DNA from: Lujinxingia vulgaris
Lineage (GTDB): Bacteria; Myxococcota_A; Bradymonadia; Bradymonadales; Bradymonadaceae
NCBI RefSeq assembly: GCF_007997005.1
Contig: NZ_VOSL01000147.1
Coordinates: 1-64,000, forward strand
Reading direction: 5' to 3'
DNA length: 64,000 nt
How positions within the stretch are numbered: the stretch's first letter is position 1; every line of letters begins with the position of its first letter. Shown one piece after another: positions 30,983-38,287 of this stretch. The notes below the pieces were generated by a model. The model saw nothing but the letters and a program-made list of their open reading frames with translations, was not told the DNA's origin and did not search any database. Made by a program: the position numbers and the translations under genes.

Positions 30983-31004
30983 GCCCCACCTCCCTCAACC
31001 TCAC

Positions 31005-31038
31005 AAAAAAGGCCGCCCCTTCGGGCGGCCCTTTTTTT
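31005..31038. terminator. bidirectional rho-independent terminator
   Basis: GGCCGCCC (31011-31018), loop, GGGCGGCC (31023-31030), flanked by six A on the left and seven T on the right. It terminates the TPR gene on the plus strand and the PCMT operon on the minus strand. Confidence 0.92.
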
Positions 31039-31059
31039 GACCTCGGCGCGAAGCTCAGC

Positions 31060-31857
31060 CTACTCCGCCTCCCCCGAACGCCAGAACTGCACCAGCTCCA
31101 CATCCCGTTGCGTCACGATCCCATCCTCCCCCTTCATCACCACCGTCAGCGCCTGCTCCCCACCTTCACCCAGCGCCACCACCATGCGTCCCCCCGGCGA
31201 GAGCTGCGCAATGAGGGCTTCGGGCACCTCGGTGAGGGCTTCGTGTACGGCAACGCCCTCAAAACCCACGTCGGGCTCCGGCCACCCCTCAAGCCCATTG
31301 CCACAGTGCACCTCCACCCCCCGATACCCGGCACGCACCAGGTCATCGCTCATCAACCCGGCCATCTCACAATTCCCCTCCATCACGGTCACGTCCGCCC
31401 CCATCGCCTCCAGCACCGCTGCCGTATACCCACTGCCGGGAGACACCTCCAAAACGCGATCATCCGGGCTCACCTCCAGCAGCTCCAGCACCAGCGCGGC
31501 AAGGTAGGGCTGCAACACGGTGCGTCCTCCTCCCAGCGGCAGGGGCGCATCCTGATACGCCCGCGGACGCACTGGCGCCGGCACAAACTCGTGGCGCGGC
31601 ACCTCGCGCATCGCCTCGACCACCGTGCGATCCTTCACTCCTCGCGCCACCACCTGCGACTGCACCATCCGGTCCCGCTCCCCCGCGCGCGCCGCCGCCT
31701 CCGGGTCCGCTTCCGGCTCAATGGTCCCCATCGTCACATCCGCCTGTTCCTGCCCACCCTCAAGCGACGGGGCAGGGGAGCGCTCACACCCCATCAACCC
31801 CACCCCCGCAAGCAGACTCAGGCCCACCACCCGGCACACCTCTGGCCAGCCTCTCAT
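31060..31857 (-). CDS. lipoprotein protein-L-isoaspartate O-methyltransferase
   Basis: 265 aa from the ATG at 31857, which has GAGGAGAGG just upstream. The N-terminus is a lipoprotein signal with lipobox LMGC (Cys24), then an acidic linker to about residue 65. The PCMT domain follows: EVPRHEFVP, YQDAPLPLGGGRTV (normally with ...G.G.TIS.P) and SAM motif I VLEVSPGSGYTAAVL. Canonical enzymes repair isoaspartyl residues with SAM in the cytosol. A lipidated, exported form is unusual because SAM is not expected in the periplasm. Motif I has SPGSGY in place of the usual GTGSGY. Follows the phosphatase gene by 17 bp. Activity is uncertain. Confidence 0.82.
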   Translation of the reverse strand: MRGWPEVCRVVGLSLLAGVGLMGCERSPAPSLEGGQEQADVTMGTIEPEADPEAAARAGERDRMVQSQVVARGVKDRTVVEAMREVPRHEFVPAPVRPRAYQDAPLPLGGGRTVLQPYLAALVLELLEVSPDDRVLEVSPGSGYTAAVLEAMGADVTVMEGNCEMAGLMSDDLVRAGYRGVEVHCGNGLEGWPEPDVGFEGVAVHEALTEVPEALIAQLSPGGRMVVALGEGGEQALTVVMKGEDGIVTQRDVELVQFWRSGEAE

Positions 31858-31874
31858 AGCCTCTCCTCGCTCTC

Positions 31875-32357
31875 TCAGGTTCTGTCGGCCATCAACGCAT
31901 CGAGCAGCCCGGCGGTGCACCGCTCCACCATCTCGAAGACCTGCTCAAAATGCTCCGGGCCTCCGCCCCACGGGTCGGGAACATCCCCTCCGCGTTGTGC
32001 CTCGCTCGGCTCGTAATCCCGCAGCAGCACCAGCTTCTGGCGCTCCCCACCCTCCAGTCGCCTGGCGTCTCGCAGGTTGGCGCCATCCATCGCCACCAGC
32101 CAGTCGTACGCTTGAACATGGGCACCGACCAGCCTCTGGGCCCGTTGCCCCGAGATATCCAGCCCCAGCCGCTCTTTCGCCACCTTCACACTCCCCGGAT
32201 CGGGCGGCTCCCCCACGTGATAGCCACTCGTCCCCGAGGACGCGATCTCAAAGCGATCCCCCAACCCCCGCGCCTCCACATGGTACCGAAACAACGCCTC
32301 AGCCAGCGGCGAACGACAGATATTACCCAGACAAAAGAACATCACACGGGTCGTCAT
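31875..32357 (-). CDS. low-molecular-weight protein-tyrosine phosphatase
   Basis: 160 aa, typical size. The P-loop C9-LGNIC-R15-S16 and the general-acid motif DPWG (about residue 127) are intact. In bacteria such enzymes dephosphorylate tyrosine kinases of capsule and exopolysaccharide export or other cytoplasmic substrates; some relatives are arsenate reductases, but the DPWG tail and length favour a phosphatase. No bacterial tyrosine kinase or polysaccharide gene is adjacent. Good AAGGAG ribosome site. It is the middle gene of a three-gene minus-strand unit. Confidence 0.92.
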   Translation of the reverse strand: MTTRVMFFCLGNICRSPLAEALFRYHVEARGLGDRFEIASSGTSGYHVGEPPDPGSVKVAKERLGLDISGQRAQRLVGAHVQAYDWLVAMDGANLRDARRLEGGERQKLVLLRDYEPSEAQRGGDVPDPWGGGPEHFEQVFEMVERCTAGLLDALMADRT

Positions 32358-32398
32358 CGTTCGCTCTCCTTACGCCTGGCGCCGCATCGAGCAGCCAC

Positions 32399-32707
32399 TC
32401 AGAAGTTGATCCGTCGGCACGCACCGTTGGGCTGCACCGCGACCTGCGACCGATCCTGTCGCCACAAAAACGCAAACTGGTTCAACATAAACCCTACGCC
32501 TTCGGCCGGGTCCGGCGCTGTCGAAAGATCCAGCAGCACCTCCATCGCATACGTCGCACCCTCAACGTTGACCTGGTAGCGGTACAACGCCTTCTTCCCC
32601 TCCAACTCCTTCGAATAGATATTCGACTCCCCCGGTGTCGGCAGATCCTCCGGCCAGTTCTCCGTCGGAAACCCCGCATCTTCCAGCGCTTGCAGTGTCA
32701 AACTCAT
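32399..32707 (-). CDS. hypothetical small protein, 102 aa
   Basis: The ATG at 32707 has GGAGAT close upstream; a frame to 32746 is open but Arg-rich and unsupported. No signal or membrane segment. The middle (ALYRYQVNVEGATYAMEVLLDLS) looks like alternating beta strands, and the protein ends PNGACRRINF. I recognise no family. It is the first gene of the unit with the phosphatase and PCMT. Confidence 0.6.
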   Translation of the reverse strand: MSLTLQALEDAGFPTENWPEDLPTPGESNIYSKELEGKKALYRYQVNVEGATYAMEVLLDLSTAPDPAEGVGFMLNQFAFLWRQDRSQVAVQPNGACRRINF

Positions 32708-32909
32708 CTCATATCTCCAGCTTCGACGAGACCTCCGGTCTCGCATCGCCTATCCAATCAGGGGAATGATCCTTACGCATGTTTTTCGCCCGTAGTTTGC
32801 GCCATCCCCCGCCTCCTTTCAAGGCCCCAACCGCCCCCCCGATCGACCATCTCTCCCGCGATCCTACATTTATCCCACGAGCATTCGACAATCAGGGGGG
32901 GGAAACGCC

Positions 32910-34130
32910 ATGCACACCATCCCGGGGGACCGACGCCCGGCGCCTCGCGCCATCGCCATCATCGCACTGACAATCGCCATCGTCGCCGCAACGGGCTGCG
33001 CCAGTCGTACCGACTGGCGCCCCCCGCAACGCCCCCTGATGCCTCTGGTCGAAGAGCTTCGCCCCCCCTCCACCGACATGCGCTTCGTTCAGCGCTGCCC
33101 GACCACAGACTTTCAACCTGCGCGCACCGGACCCTGGATCAGCGCCGCCTCCGAACGCCTCGCCACCACCCAACCGCCCACCCACCAGGCTCCCGACCAG
33201 ATCATCACCACCGGGCAACCCATCACGTTACACGCCCGCCTGACCTACGGTGAGGCGCCACTCCGCGGCGAGTGGGCACGCATCTTCTGGGGCGGCTGTG
33301 AACGTGGCTGGGAGCAGATCGGACATGTGCGCACGGACGAAGACGGCCGCCTCGCCTGGCCCCTCGCCACGCGACCCACCCGCGGCCGCTACGCCTACGC
33401 CGTTCAGGTCGCCGGCGATCGCACCTTCGCCACAGGGCACATCTGGGTGGTCGCCCCCGAGGTTCGCGCGGTCGCCATCGCCGCCTCCGCGATCCTTCAA
33501 ACGTCTCCCCCGGCGCCCGACGCCCCCAACCTCCCAACCTCAAGCCCCGACGCAGCTCCACCCTCGCCGCAAACCTCACCCGAGGACGTCCCATCCGCCG
33601 AAGAGGCTCCGGCGACCACCACCGCCGACGCCTCCGCACCTCCCGGGGCGACCTCGCAGCCCGCACCCTCGCTCACCCCGGGCGCCCGGGAGCTCGCCGC
33701 CTACTACGCCCGCCGCGGCTACCTCGTCATCTACCTCGTCGATGATCAACAGAGCACACCTCTGACCGCCCGCACCCTCGCCGAGCTCGGCCTGCCGGCT
33801 GGCCCCGTGCTCACGACCGCAGGGCAGGGCGACGCACCCGCCGAAGTCGTTACCCCCGGCAACCCCTGGGACGACGCCGCCTCCCGCGCCACCGGCGGCG
33901 GCCCGCCGCTTCCCATCATCCTCACCCACCACTACGTGCTCAATGACGCCGCCGCCCGCCTTCCACCCTCGCTTCCCCTCACCCCGCTGGAGGTCATTGC
34001 CCGCAACGACGCTCAGAGTTGGGATGCACATCTCCAGACCCTCCAGGCCGACGAAAAGTCAGGCTCGCAACCTTCCCATCAGATCATCCGCCCGGCCCAC
34101 GCCGTCCCCAACCATCCCCCCTCTCGCTGA
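32910..34130 (+). CDS. lipoprotein with degenerate LNS2/HAD-like domain
   Basis: 406 aa. Lipobox ATGC (Cys30). Residues about 95-180 resemble the Ig-like domain that precedes LNS2/HAD domains in lipin-like bacterial proteins (ITLHARLTYGEAPLRG, GWEQIGHVRTDEDGRL). The next strand, RAVAIAASAILQTS (about 185-198), aligns by position with the usual VVFDIDGTLTTSD catalytic strand, but both Asp are replaced. After an 80-residue Pro/Ala/Ser-rich insert comes ARRGYLVIYLVDDQQ...TLAELGLPAGP (about 268-300), matching the second conserved HAD block. The protein is thus probably an exported pseudo-phosphatase or binding protein. Family assignment is from pattern memory and needs a profile search. Confidence 0.6.
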   Translation: MHTIPGDRRPAPRAIAIIALTIAIVAATGCASRTDWRPPQRPLMPLVEELRPPSTDMRFVQRCPTTDFQPARTGPWISAASERLATTQPPTHQAPDQIITTGQPITLHARLTYGEAPLRGEWARIFWGGCERGWEQIGHVRTDEDGRLAWPLATRPTRGRYAYAVQVAGDRTFATGHIWVVAPEVRAVAIAASAILQTSPPAPDAPNLPTSSPDAAPPSPQTSPEDVPSAEEAPATTTADASAPPGATSQPAPSLTPGARELAAYYARRGYLVIYLVDDQQSTPLTARTLAELGLPAGPVLTTAGQGDAPAEVVTPGNPWDDAASRATGGGPPLPIILTHHYVLNDAAARLPPSLPLTPLEVIARNDAQSWDAHLQTLQADEKSGSQPSHQIIRPAHAVPNHPPSR

Positions 34131-34155
34131 CCCTGCGCGCCTGAGACAATGCGGG

Positions 34156-34184
34156 TTGAGCCTAGCCGCCGCAACGAGTATAGA
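34156..34184 (+). promoter_or_regulatory. sigma-70 promoter of ttcA
   Basis: TTGAGC (34156-34161), exactly 17 nt, TATAGA (34179-34184). Best promoter match in the window, giving a short leader of about 30 nt before the ttcA start. Confidence 0.65.
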
Positions 34185-34221
34185 CGGCGGCGGTAGTATT
34201 TCCGGGCTCCCTGAGGTGAGT

Positions 34222-35034
34222 ATGGCCGAGCTTGATCGACGTCGTCAGCGTCTTCTCGCAAAGGTGAAGACCGCGGCAAAGAACTTTGGCATCTTCGAAG
34301 ACGGCGACCACATCCTGGTCTGCCTCTCCGGAGGCAAAGACTCGTATACCCTCCTCGACATGCTCCTGGAGCTGCAACGGGTGAGCCCCTTCGAGCTCAA
34401 ACTCACCGCCTTTCACCTCGACCAGAAGCAGCCCGGCTACCCCGAAGGCGTGCTCCGCGCCTACCTGGAAGAGCAACCCATCCCCTTTGAGATCTGCGAG
34501 GAAGACACCTACGCCGTCGTCCAGGAGAAGCTCGCCCCCGACGCCACCCCTTGCTCGCTGTGCAGCCGCATGCGTCGCGGCATCATCTACCGTCGCGCCG
34601 AAGCGCTGGGCTGCAACAAGATCGCTCTGGGGCACCATCGTGACGACAGCATCGAGACCCTCCTCCTCAACCTCTTTTACTCCGGCCGCACCCAGGGCAT
34701 GCCCGCCCAATTCACCACCGACGATGGCCGCTTCCAGGTCATCCGTCCCCTGATCCTCGCCGCCGAAGACGAGATCGCCACCTACGCCGCGATGCGTGGT
34801 TTCCCCATCATCCCCTGCAACCTCTGCGGCTCCATCGAGGGCAAGCGCAAGTTTGTCAAACGTCTCCTCGACGACCTGGAGACGACCATCCCCCATGTCC
34901 GCCACAGCATCCTGGCCGCCATGGGCAACGTCAAACCCAGCCACCTCCTCGACAACGACCTCCGCGCCCTGGCCGAACACGCCGCCGCGCCCCTTCCGAC
35001 CGGAAGCTGCGTCACCGAGCCGGCGCTCTTCTAA
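34222..35034 (+). CDS. ttcA: tRNA 2-thiocytidine(32) synthetase TtcA
   Basis: 270 aa from the ATG at 34222, preceded by GAGGTGAG; the frame is open upstream through the previous gene's end. TtcA thiolates C32 in certain tRNAs using ATP and a 4Fe-4S cluster. PP-loop motif SGGKDS (about residues 36-41), GHHRDDSIETLLLNL, and cluster Cys in CSLC (about 113) and CNLC (about 202) are all present. It depends on Fe-S supply, which the suf operon upstream in this window could provide. Its only local tRNA has U at position 32, so is not a substrate. Confidence 0.93.
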   Translation: MAELDRRRQRLLAKVKTAAKNFGIFEDGDHILVCLSGGKDSYTLLDMLLELQRVSPFELKLTAFHLDQKQPGYPEGVLRAYLEEQPIPFEICEEDTYAVVQEKLAPDATPCSLCSRMRRGIIYRRAEALGCNKIALGHHRDDSIETLLLNLFYSGRTQGMPAQFTTDDGRFQVIRPLILAAEDEIATYAAMRGFPIIPCNLCGSIEGKRKFVKRLLDDLETTIPHVRHSILAAMGNVKPSHLLDNDLRALAEHAAAPLPTGSCVTEPALF

Positions 35035-35174
35035 CGCTCCCTCATACCCCTCCGGTAACGGGCTCGTCTGCGCCCGATCCGTGCTCACCTTCGCGTCGCT
35101 GCACCCGCTCCACGCAGCTACCGACCCAACCCCCTCCCTCGCGCGCTCCTGTGCGCCTCCCCCTTTGTAACGGG

Positions 35175-35223
35175 CGTCGACGGCCCACATCACCGTCGAC
35201 GTTCGCCGAGCCCGCAACGGGCT
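35175..35223 (+). other. two tandem hairpins between ttcA and the MATE gene
   Basis: First hairpin: CGTCGACGG / CCGTCGACG, 9 bp, 9-nt loop (35175-35201). Second: AGCCCG-CAA-CGGGCT (35209-35223), followed by TTTGAGG. The second ends right at the GAGG ribosome site of the MATE gene. Three T only, so it is a weak terminator at most. The two could alternate as leader structures controlling the exporter. Confidence 0.45.
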
Positions 35224-35236
35224 TTGAGGTACCCCG

Positions 35237-36712
35237 ATGGCACGCGCCTCCACCGTCGACACCACCGAGGGAAGCCTCGTTGGCCGCTCCGCCCAGCTGG
35301 CCTGGCCGGCCGTCCTGCAGGCCATCCTCGCCAACTTCTACGCCTTCAACGATTTTGTCTTTGTAGGCATGTTGGGCGATGCTGCGGCCACCGCCGCGCT
35401 CTCCGCCTGCTTCGCGCTGCTCATCCTCCACTTCACCTTCATCAAGGTCTTCCCGGTCGGGGCCACCGCGCTCATCGCCCAGGCCTTCGGCGCGCGCAAG
35501 CCCGAGCGCATCGGGCAGCTCTTTCGCAGCGCCGTCACCACCACGATGGGCCTCTCGCTGATCATCGCAGTGGCGGGCGTCCTGGTGATGCCCTGGTTTG
35601 TGAGCCTGGCCAACGTCACCCCCGAGGTCGGCCTGCACGTCGCCGACTACCTCCGCATCATCTACTGGGCCACACCCACCTTCGCCTTGATGCTCGTCGT
35701 CGTCGGGGTCTTCCGCGCCTGCGGCGACACCCGCACCCCGCTGGTCCTGGAGATCGGAAGCCTCCTGGTCAACATCGTCCTCAACTTCATCCTCGTACTC
35801 GGCTGGGGCCCCATTCCTGCCATGGGCATCGAAGGCGCTGCGCTCGCCACCGCGTTAAGCCGCGGTCTCCCCGGCGTCGTGGGCCTCTGGATGATCCTGC
35901 GCGGTGACCTTGACTTCGACCCGATGGCCGGCGTCCGCGGCCTCATCGCCTGGCGCCCCGACCTCGACCTCTCCCGCCAGATGGCCGCCATCGGCATCTT
36001 CGAGGCCCTCTCCGGCCTGATCTACGGCGGCGTCTACCTGATGCTTAACCGTATGGCCGGCGAACTCGGATCGGCTGCCCAGGGCGGCCTGGGCGCAGGC
36101 TTGCGCGGCATCGAGTGGATCGGCTTTGCCTTTGGCAGCGGCTTCCTCACCGCCAGCATCTCCATCGTCGGTCAGAACGTCGGTGCCGGCAAAATGGACC
36201 GCGCCTGGGGAGGCGCCTGGATCAGCGCTGGGCTCAGCGCCCTCTGCTGCCAGCTCGTGGGCCTGATCTTCATCCTCTTCCCCGAACCCCTCTCGCGCAT
36301 GGTCACCGACGACCTCGACACCCTGCGCTACGCCATGATCTACGTCTATTACATCGGCTGGGTGATGTGGGCGGTGGGCTTCGAGATGTCGATGTTCGGC
36401 GCCATGGTCGGGGCAGGGCAGTCCCGCACGGCCCTGGCCGTCTCCGGTGGCTACAACCTCCTGCGCATCCCCCTGGCCGCGGGCCTGCTCTTTGGCCTCG
36501 ACAACCTCATCGACGGCGTGCGCTGGGTCACCCTCGGCGCCGCCGACGCCCCCGAGGTCATCGGCCCCTTTGCCGCCCTGGTCTGGACCATCGGCCTGAC
36601 CTCGGTCCTCAAAGCTGTTACCTACGCCATCATCCTCAGCGCGCGTTGGCGCGCGCTCAAACGCTCCCAGGCCACCACCCGCGTCCGTGGTGCGCGCAGC
36701 GTGCGAATGTGA
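35237..36712 (+). CDS. MATE-family multidrug/cation antiporter
   Basis: 491 aa with about 12 hydrophobic segments. Typical MATE features: LAWPAVLQAILANFYAFNDFVFVGMLGDAA at the first helix pair, KVFPVGATALIAQAFGA, and GDTRTPL before helix 5. MATE proteins export cationic drugs or metabolites using Na+ or H+ gradients. Between about residues 215 and 240 the loop connecting the two six-helix halves is seen (DLDFDPMAGVRG). Substrate cannot be told. The leader has two hairpins. Confidence 0.9.
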   Translation: MARASTVDTTEGSLVGRSAQLAWPAVLQAILANFYAFNDFVFVGMLGDAAATAALSACFALLILHFTFIKVFPVGATALIAQAFGARKPERIGQLFRSAVTTTMGLSLIIAVAGVLVMPWFVSLANVTPEVGLHVADYLRIIYWATPTFALMLVVVGVFRACGDTRTPLVLEIGSLLVNIVLNFILVLGWGPIPAMGIEGAALATALSRGLPGVVGLWMILRGDLDFDPMAGVRGLIAWRPDLDLSRQMAAIGIFEALSGLIYGGVYLMLNRMAGELGSAAQGGLGAGLRGIEWIGFAFGSGFLTASISIVGQNVGAGKMDRAWGGAWISAGLSALCCQLVGLIFILFPEPLSRMVTDDLDTLRYAMIYVYYIGWVMWAVGFEMSMFGAMVGAGQSRTALAVSGGYNLLRIPLAAGLLFGLDNLIDGVRWVTLGAADAPEVIGPFAALVWTIGLTSVLKAVTYAIILSARWRALKRSQATTRVRGARSVRM

Positions 36713-36774
36713 TAGAAGGGCGCGCATTGTTTGAACATCACTGACCACCACACAGCACCGGGCAGAGGTAGTTG

Positions 36775-37740
36775 ATGAAACCAGCGGTATTGATGGCGCA
36801 CCCACGCCATTTTGCGATCAAAGGCGGCGCGAACCCCCACACGCGCAACAAGGACAAATCCCTCAAAGAGGTCGATCCCACCCTGGCCCTTGAGCAGTGG
36901 AACACCTACGTCGACCAGCTCCTCGAATGCGGCCTCGACGTCTACGTCATCGACGCCACCCCCGAGCTCACCGGCATGGTCTTCACCGCCAACGCCGGCT
37001 TCATCTACGGGCTGCGCGACACGAAGCCCTCCCCCCAGAAGACCTTCTTCCCCTCCCACTTCATGGTGGAGCACCGCATGGGGGAGACCGAGCGCTTCGC
37101 CGACTTCTTCACCAACTTCGGCCTGCAGGTCAGCGACATCCCCGAGCAGTGGCGCTGGGAAGGGGAGGCCGACGCCTTCCCCGTCCTCAAGGGCGATGAG
37201 CAGACCTGGATCTTCACCCACGGCTTCCGCTCCGACTCCGAGGTCGGCGACTGGCTGGAGAGCGGCCTGCTCAACGAAGACGTCGTCTCCCTCACCCTCT
37301 CCGACGAGCGCTACTACCACGGCGACACCGCCATCTGTGACCTGGGCGACCACGTCCTCGTCTACCTCGACGCCCTCGAGCCCGTCTCCCGCGAGCGCAT
37401 CAAAGAGGCTCTGGGCGATCGCCTCGTCGAGATCGAAGAGAAGGACGCAAAAGCCTTCCTCGGAAACTCCTTCTACGTCGAAGTTGAAGACCGACGTCTG
37501 CTCTTTGTCCCGGCCGGCGTCCGTAAAAAGACCCAGAAGGCCATCGAGAAGCTCGGCGTTGAAGTCATCGAGATCGACGTCTCGGAGTTCTTCGGCAAGG
37601 GCGGCGGCGGGCCCAAATGCATGGTCTTCAACCTCGGCGTCTGCGATCCGGCCGAAGCCGGCCTCACCGAGGAGCAGAGCGCCTTCCGCCACGCGCGCCA
37701 CATCAACAGCCTGCGCCGTCGCCGCGGCCGCATCCGCTGA
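36775..37740 (+). CDS. amidinohydrolase of the DDAH/arginine deiminase superfamily
   Basis: 321 aa from the ATG at 36775 (a TTG just before is in frame). Family residues are visible: FTANAGF in the first repeat, EGEADAF (acidic pair), YYHGDTAICDLGD with the catalytic His, and a Cys near the end in GGGPKCMVFNLG. Relatives hydrolyse Nω-methylated arginines or arginine, or transfer amidino groups. Closest by motif are dimethylarginine dimethylaminohydrolase-like proteins. No arginine-pathway gene is adjacent, so the substrate is open. AGAGGTAG ribosome site. Confidence 0.85.
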   Translation: MKPAVLMAHPRHFAIKGGANPHTRNKDKSLKEVDPTLALEQWNTYVDQLLECGLDVYVIDATPELTGMVFTANAGFIYGLRDTKPSPQKTFFPSHFMVEHRMGETERFADFFTNFGLQVSDIPEQWRWEGEADAFPVLKGDEQTWIFTHGFRSDSEVGDWLESGLLNEDVVSLTLSDERYYHGDTAICDLGDHVLVYLDALEPVSRERIKEALGDRLVEIEEKDAKAFLGNSFYVEVEDRRLLFVPAGVRKKTQKAIEKLGVEVIEIDVSEFFGKGGGGPKCMVFNLGVCDPAEAGLTEEQSAFRHARHINSLRRRRGRIR

Positions 37741-37749
37741 ACCGTCCCA

Positions 37750-38136
37750 TCAACCCCCGGGGGCAGGGTGGGGGTAATGGCTCACCGCGACCCGGTTCCC
37801 CTCCGGGTCGCGGGCATAGAGCGTGTACGCGCTCTCGTCTTCAACCTGACACCCCATTGCCTCCAGACGCCCGCGCATCAAGGCTCGCTCCTCCGCCGCG
37901 ATCGCGAACGCCAGCAAAAAGGGACCGGCCCCCACACCCTCCACCCGCGCCCGCTCCTCGCGCGTGTGTTCCACCATCAGCACGCCCGGGTTCAACTCCA
38001 GCCAGACCGAGCGCAGCGCCCCATCCGCATAATGATGGCGCGTCAGCTCCCTCAGCCCGAAGGCCCCGGCATAGAACCGCGCCACCTCCTCAACCTCACG
38101 GGCCCCCAGGGCGATATGATGCATTCCGTGGCTCAT
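37750..38136 (-). CDS. VOC-fold (glyoxalase/dioxygenase superfamily) protein
   Basis: 128 aa. Start at 38136 has AGGAG 6 nt upstream; the longer frame reads into the divergent gene. The two beta-alpha-beta-beta-beta modules are visible: MHHIALGAREVEEVARFYAGA with metal-ligand His near the start, and DPEGNRVAVSHYPHP at the end with the usual DPEGN. Substrate unknown. It converges with the DDAH-like gene at a 9-bp gap and diverges from the LpoA-like gene. Confidence 0.85.
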   Translation of the reverse strand: MSHGMHHIALGAREVEEVARFYAGAFGLRELTRHHYADGALRSVWLELNPGVLMVEHTREERARVEGVGAGPFLLAFAIAAEERALMRGRLEAMGCQVEDESAYTLYARDPEGNRVAVSHYPHPAPGG

Positions 38137-38287
38137 CTCTTCTCCTGAACAATGGTCAGACGGAGCCTCGCATAGCCGGGCGACCACCGGAAGAATTTCG
38201 AGCTTTTGACGCCCTGTGGTACATCGGGTGGTGACGTAGCGCGGCGACTCCATCGCCCGCATCAGCGATGATGACGGTGAGCAAGTA

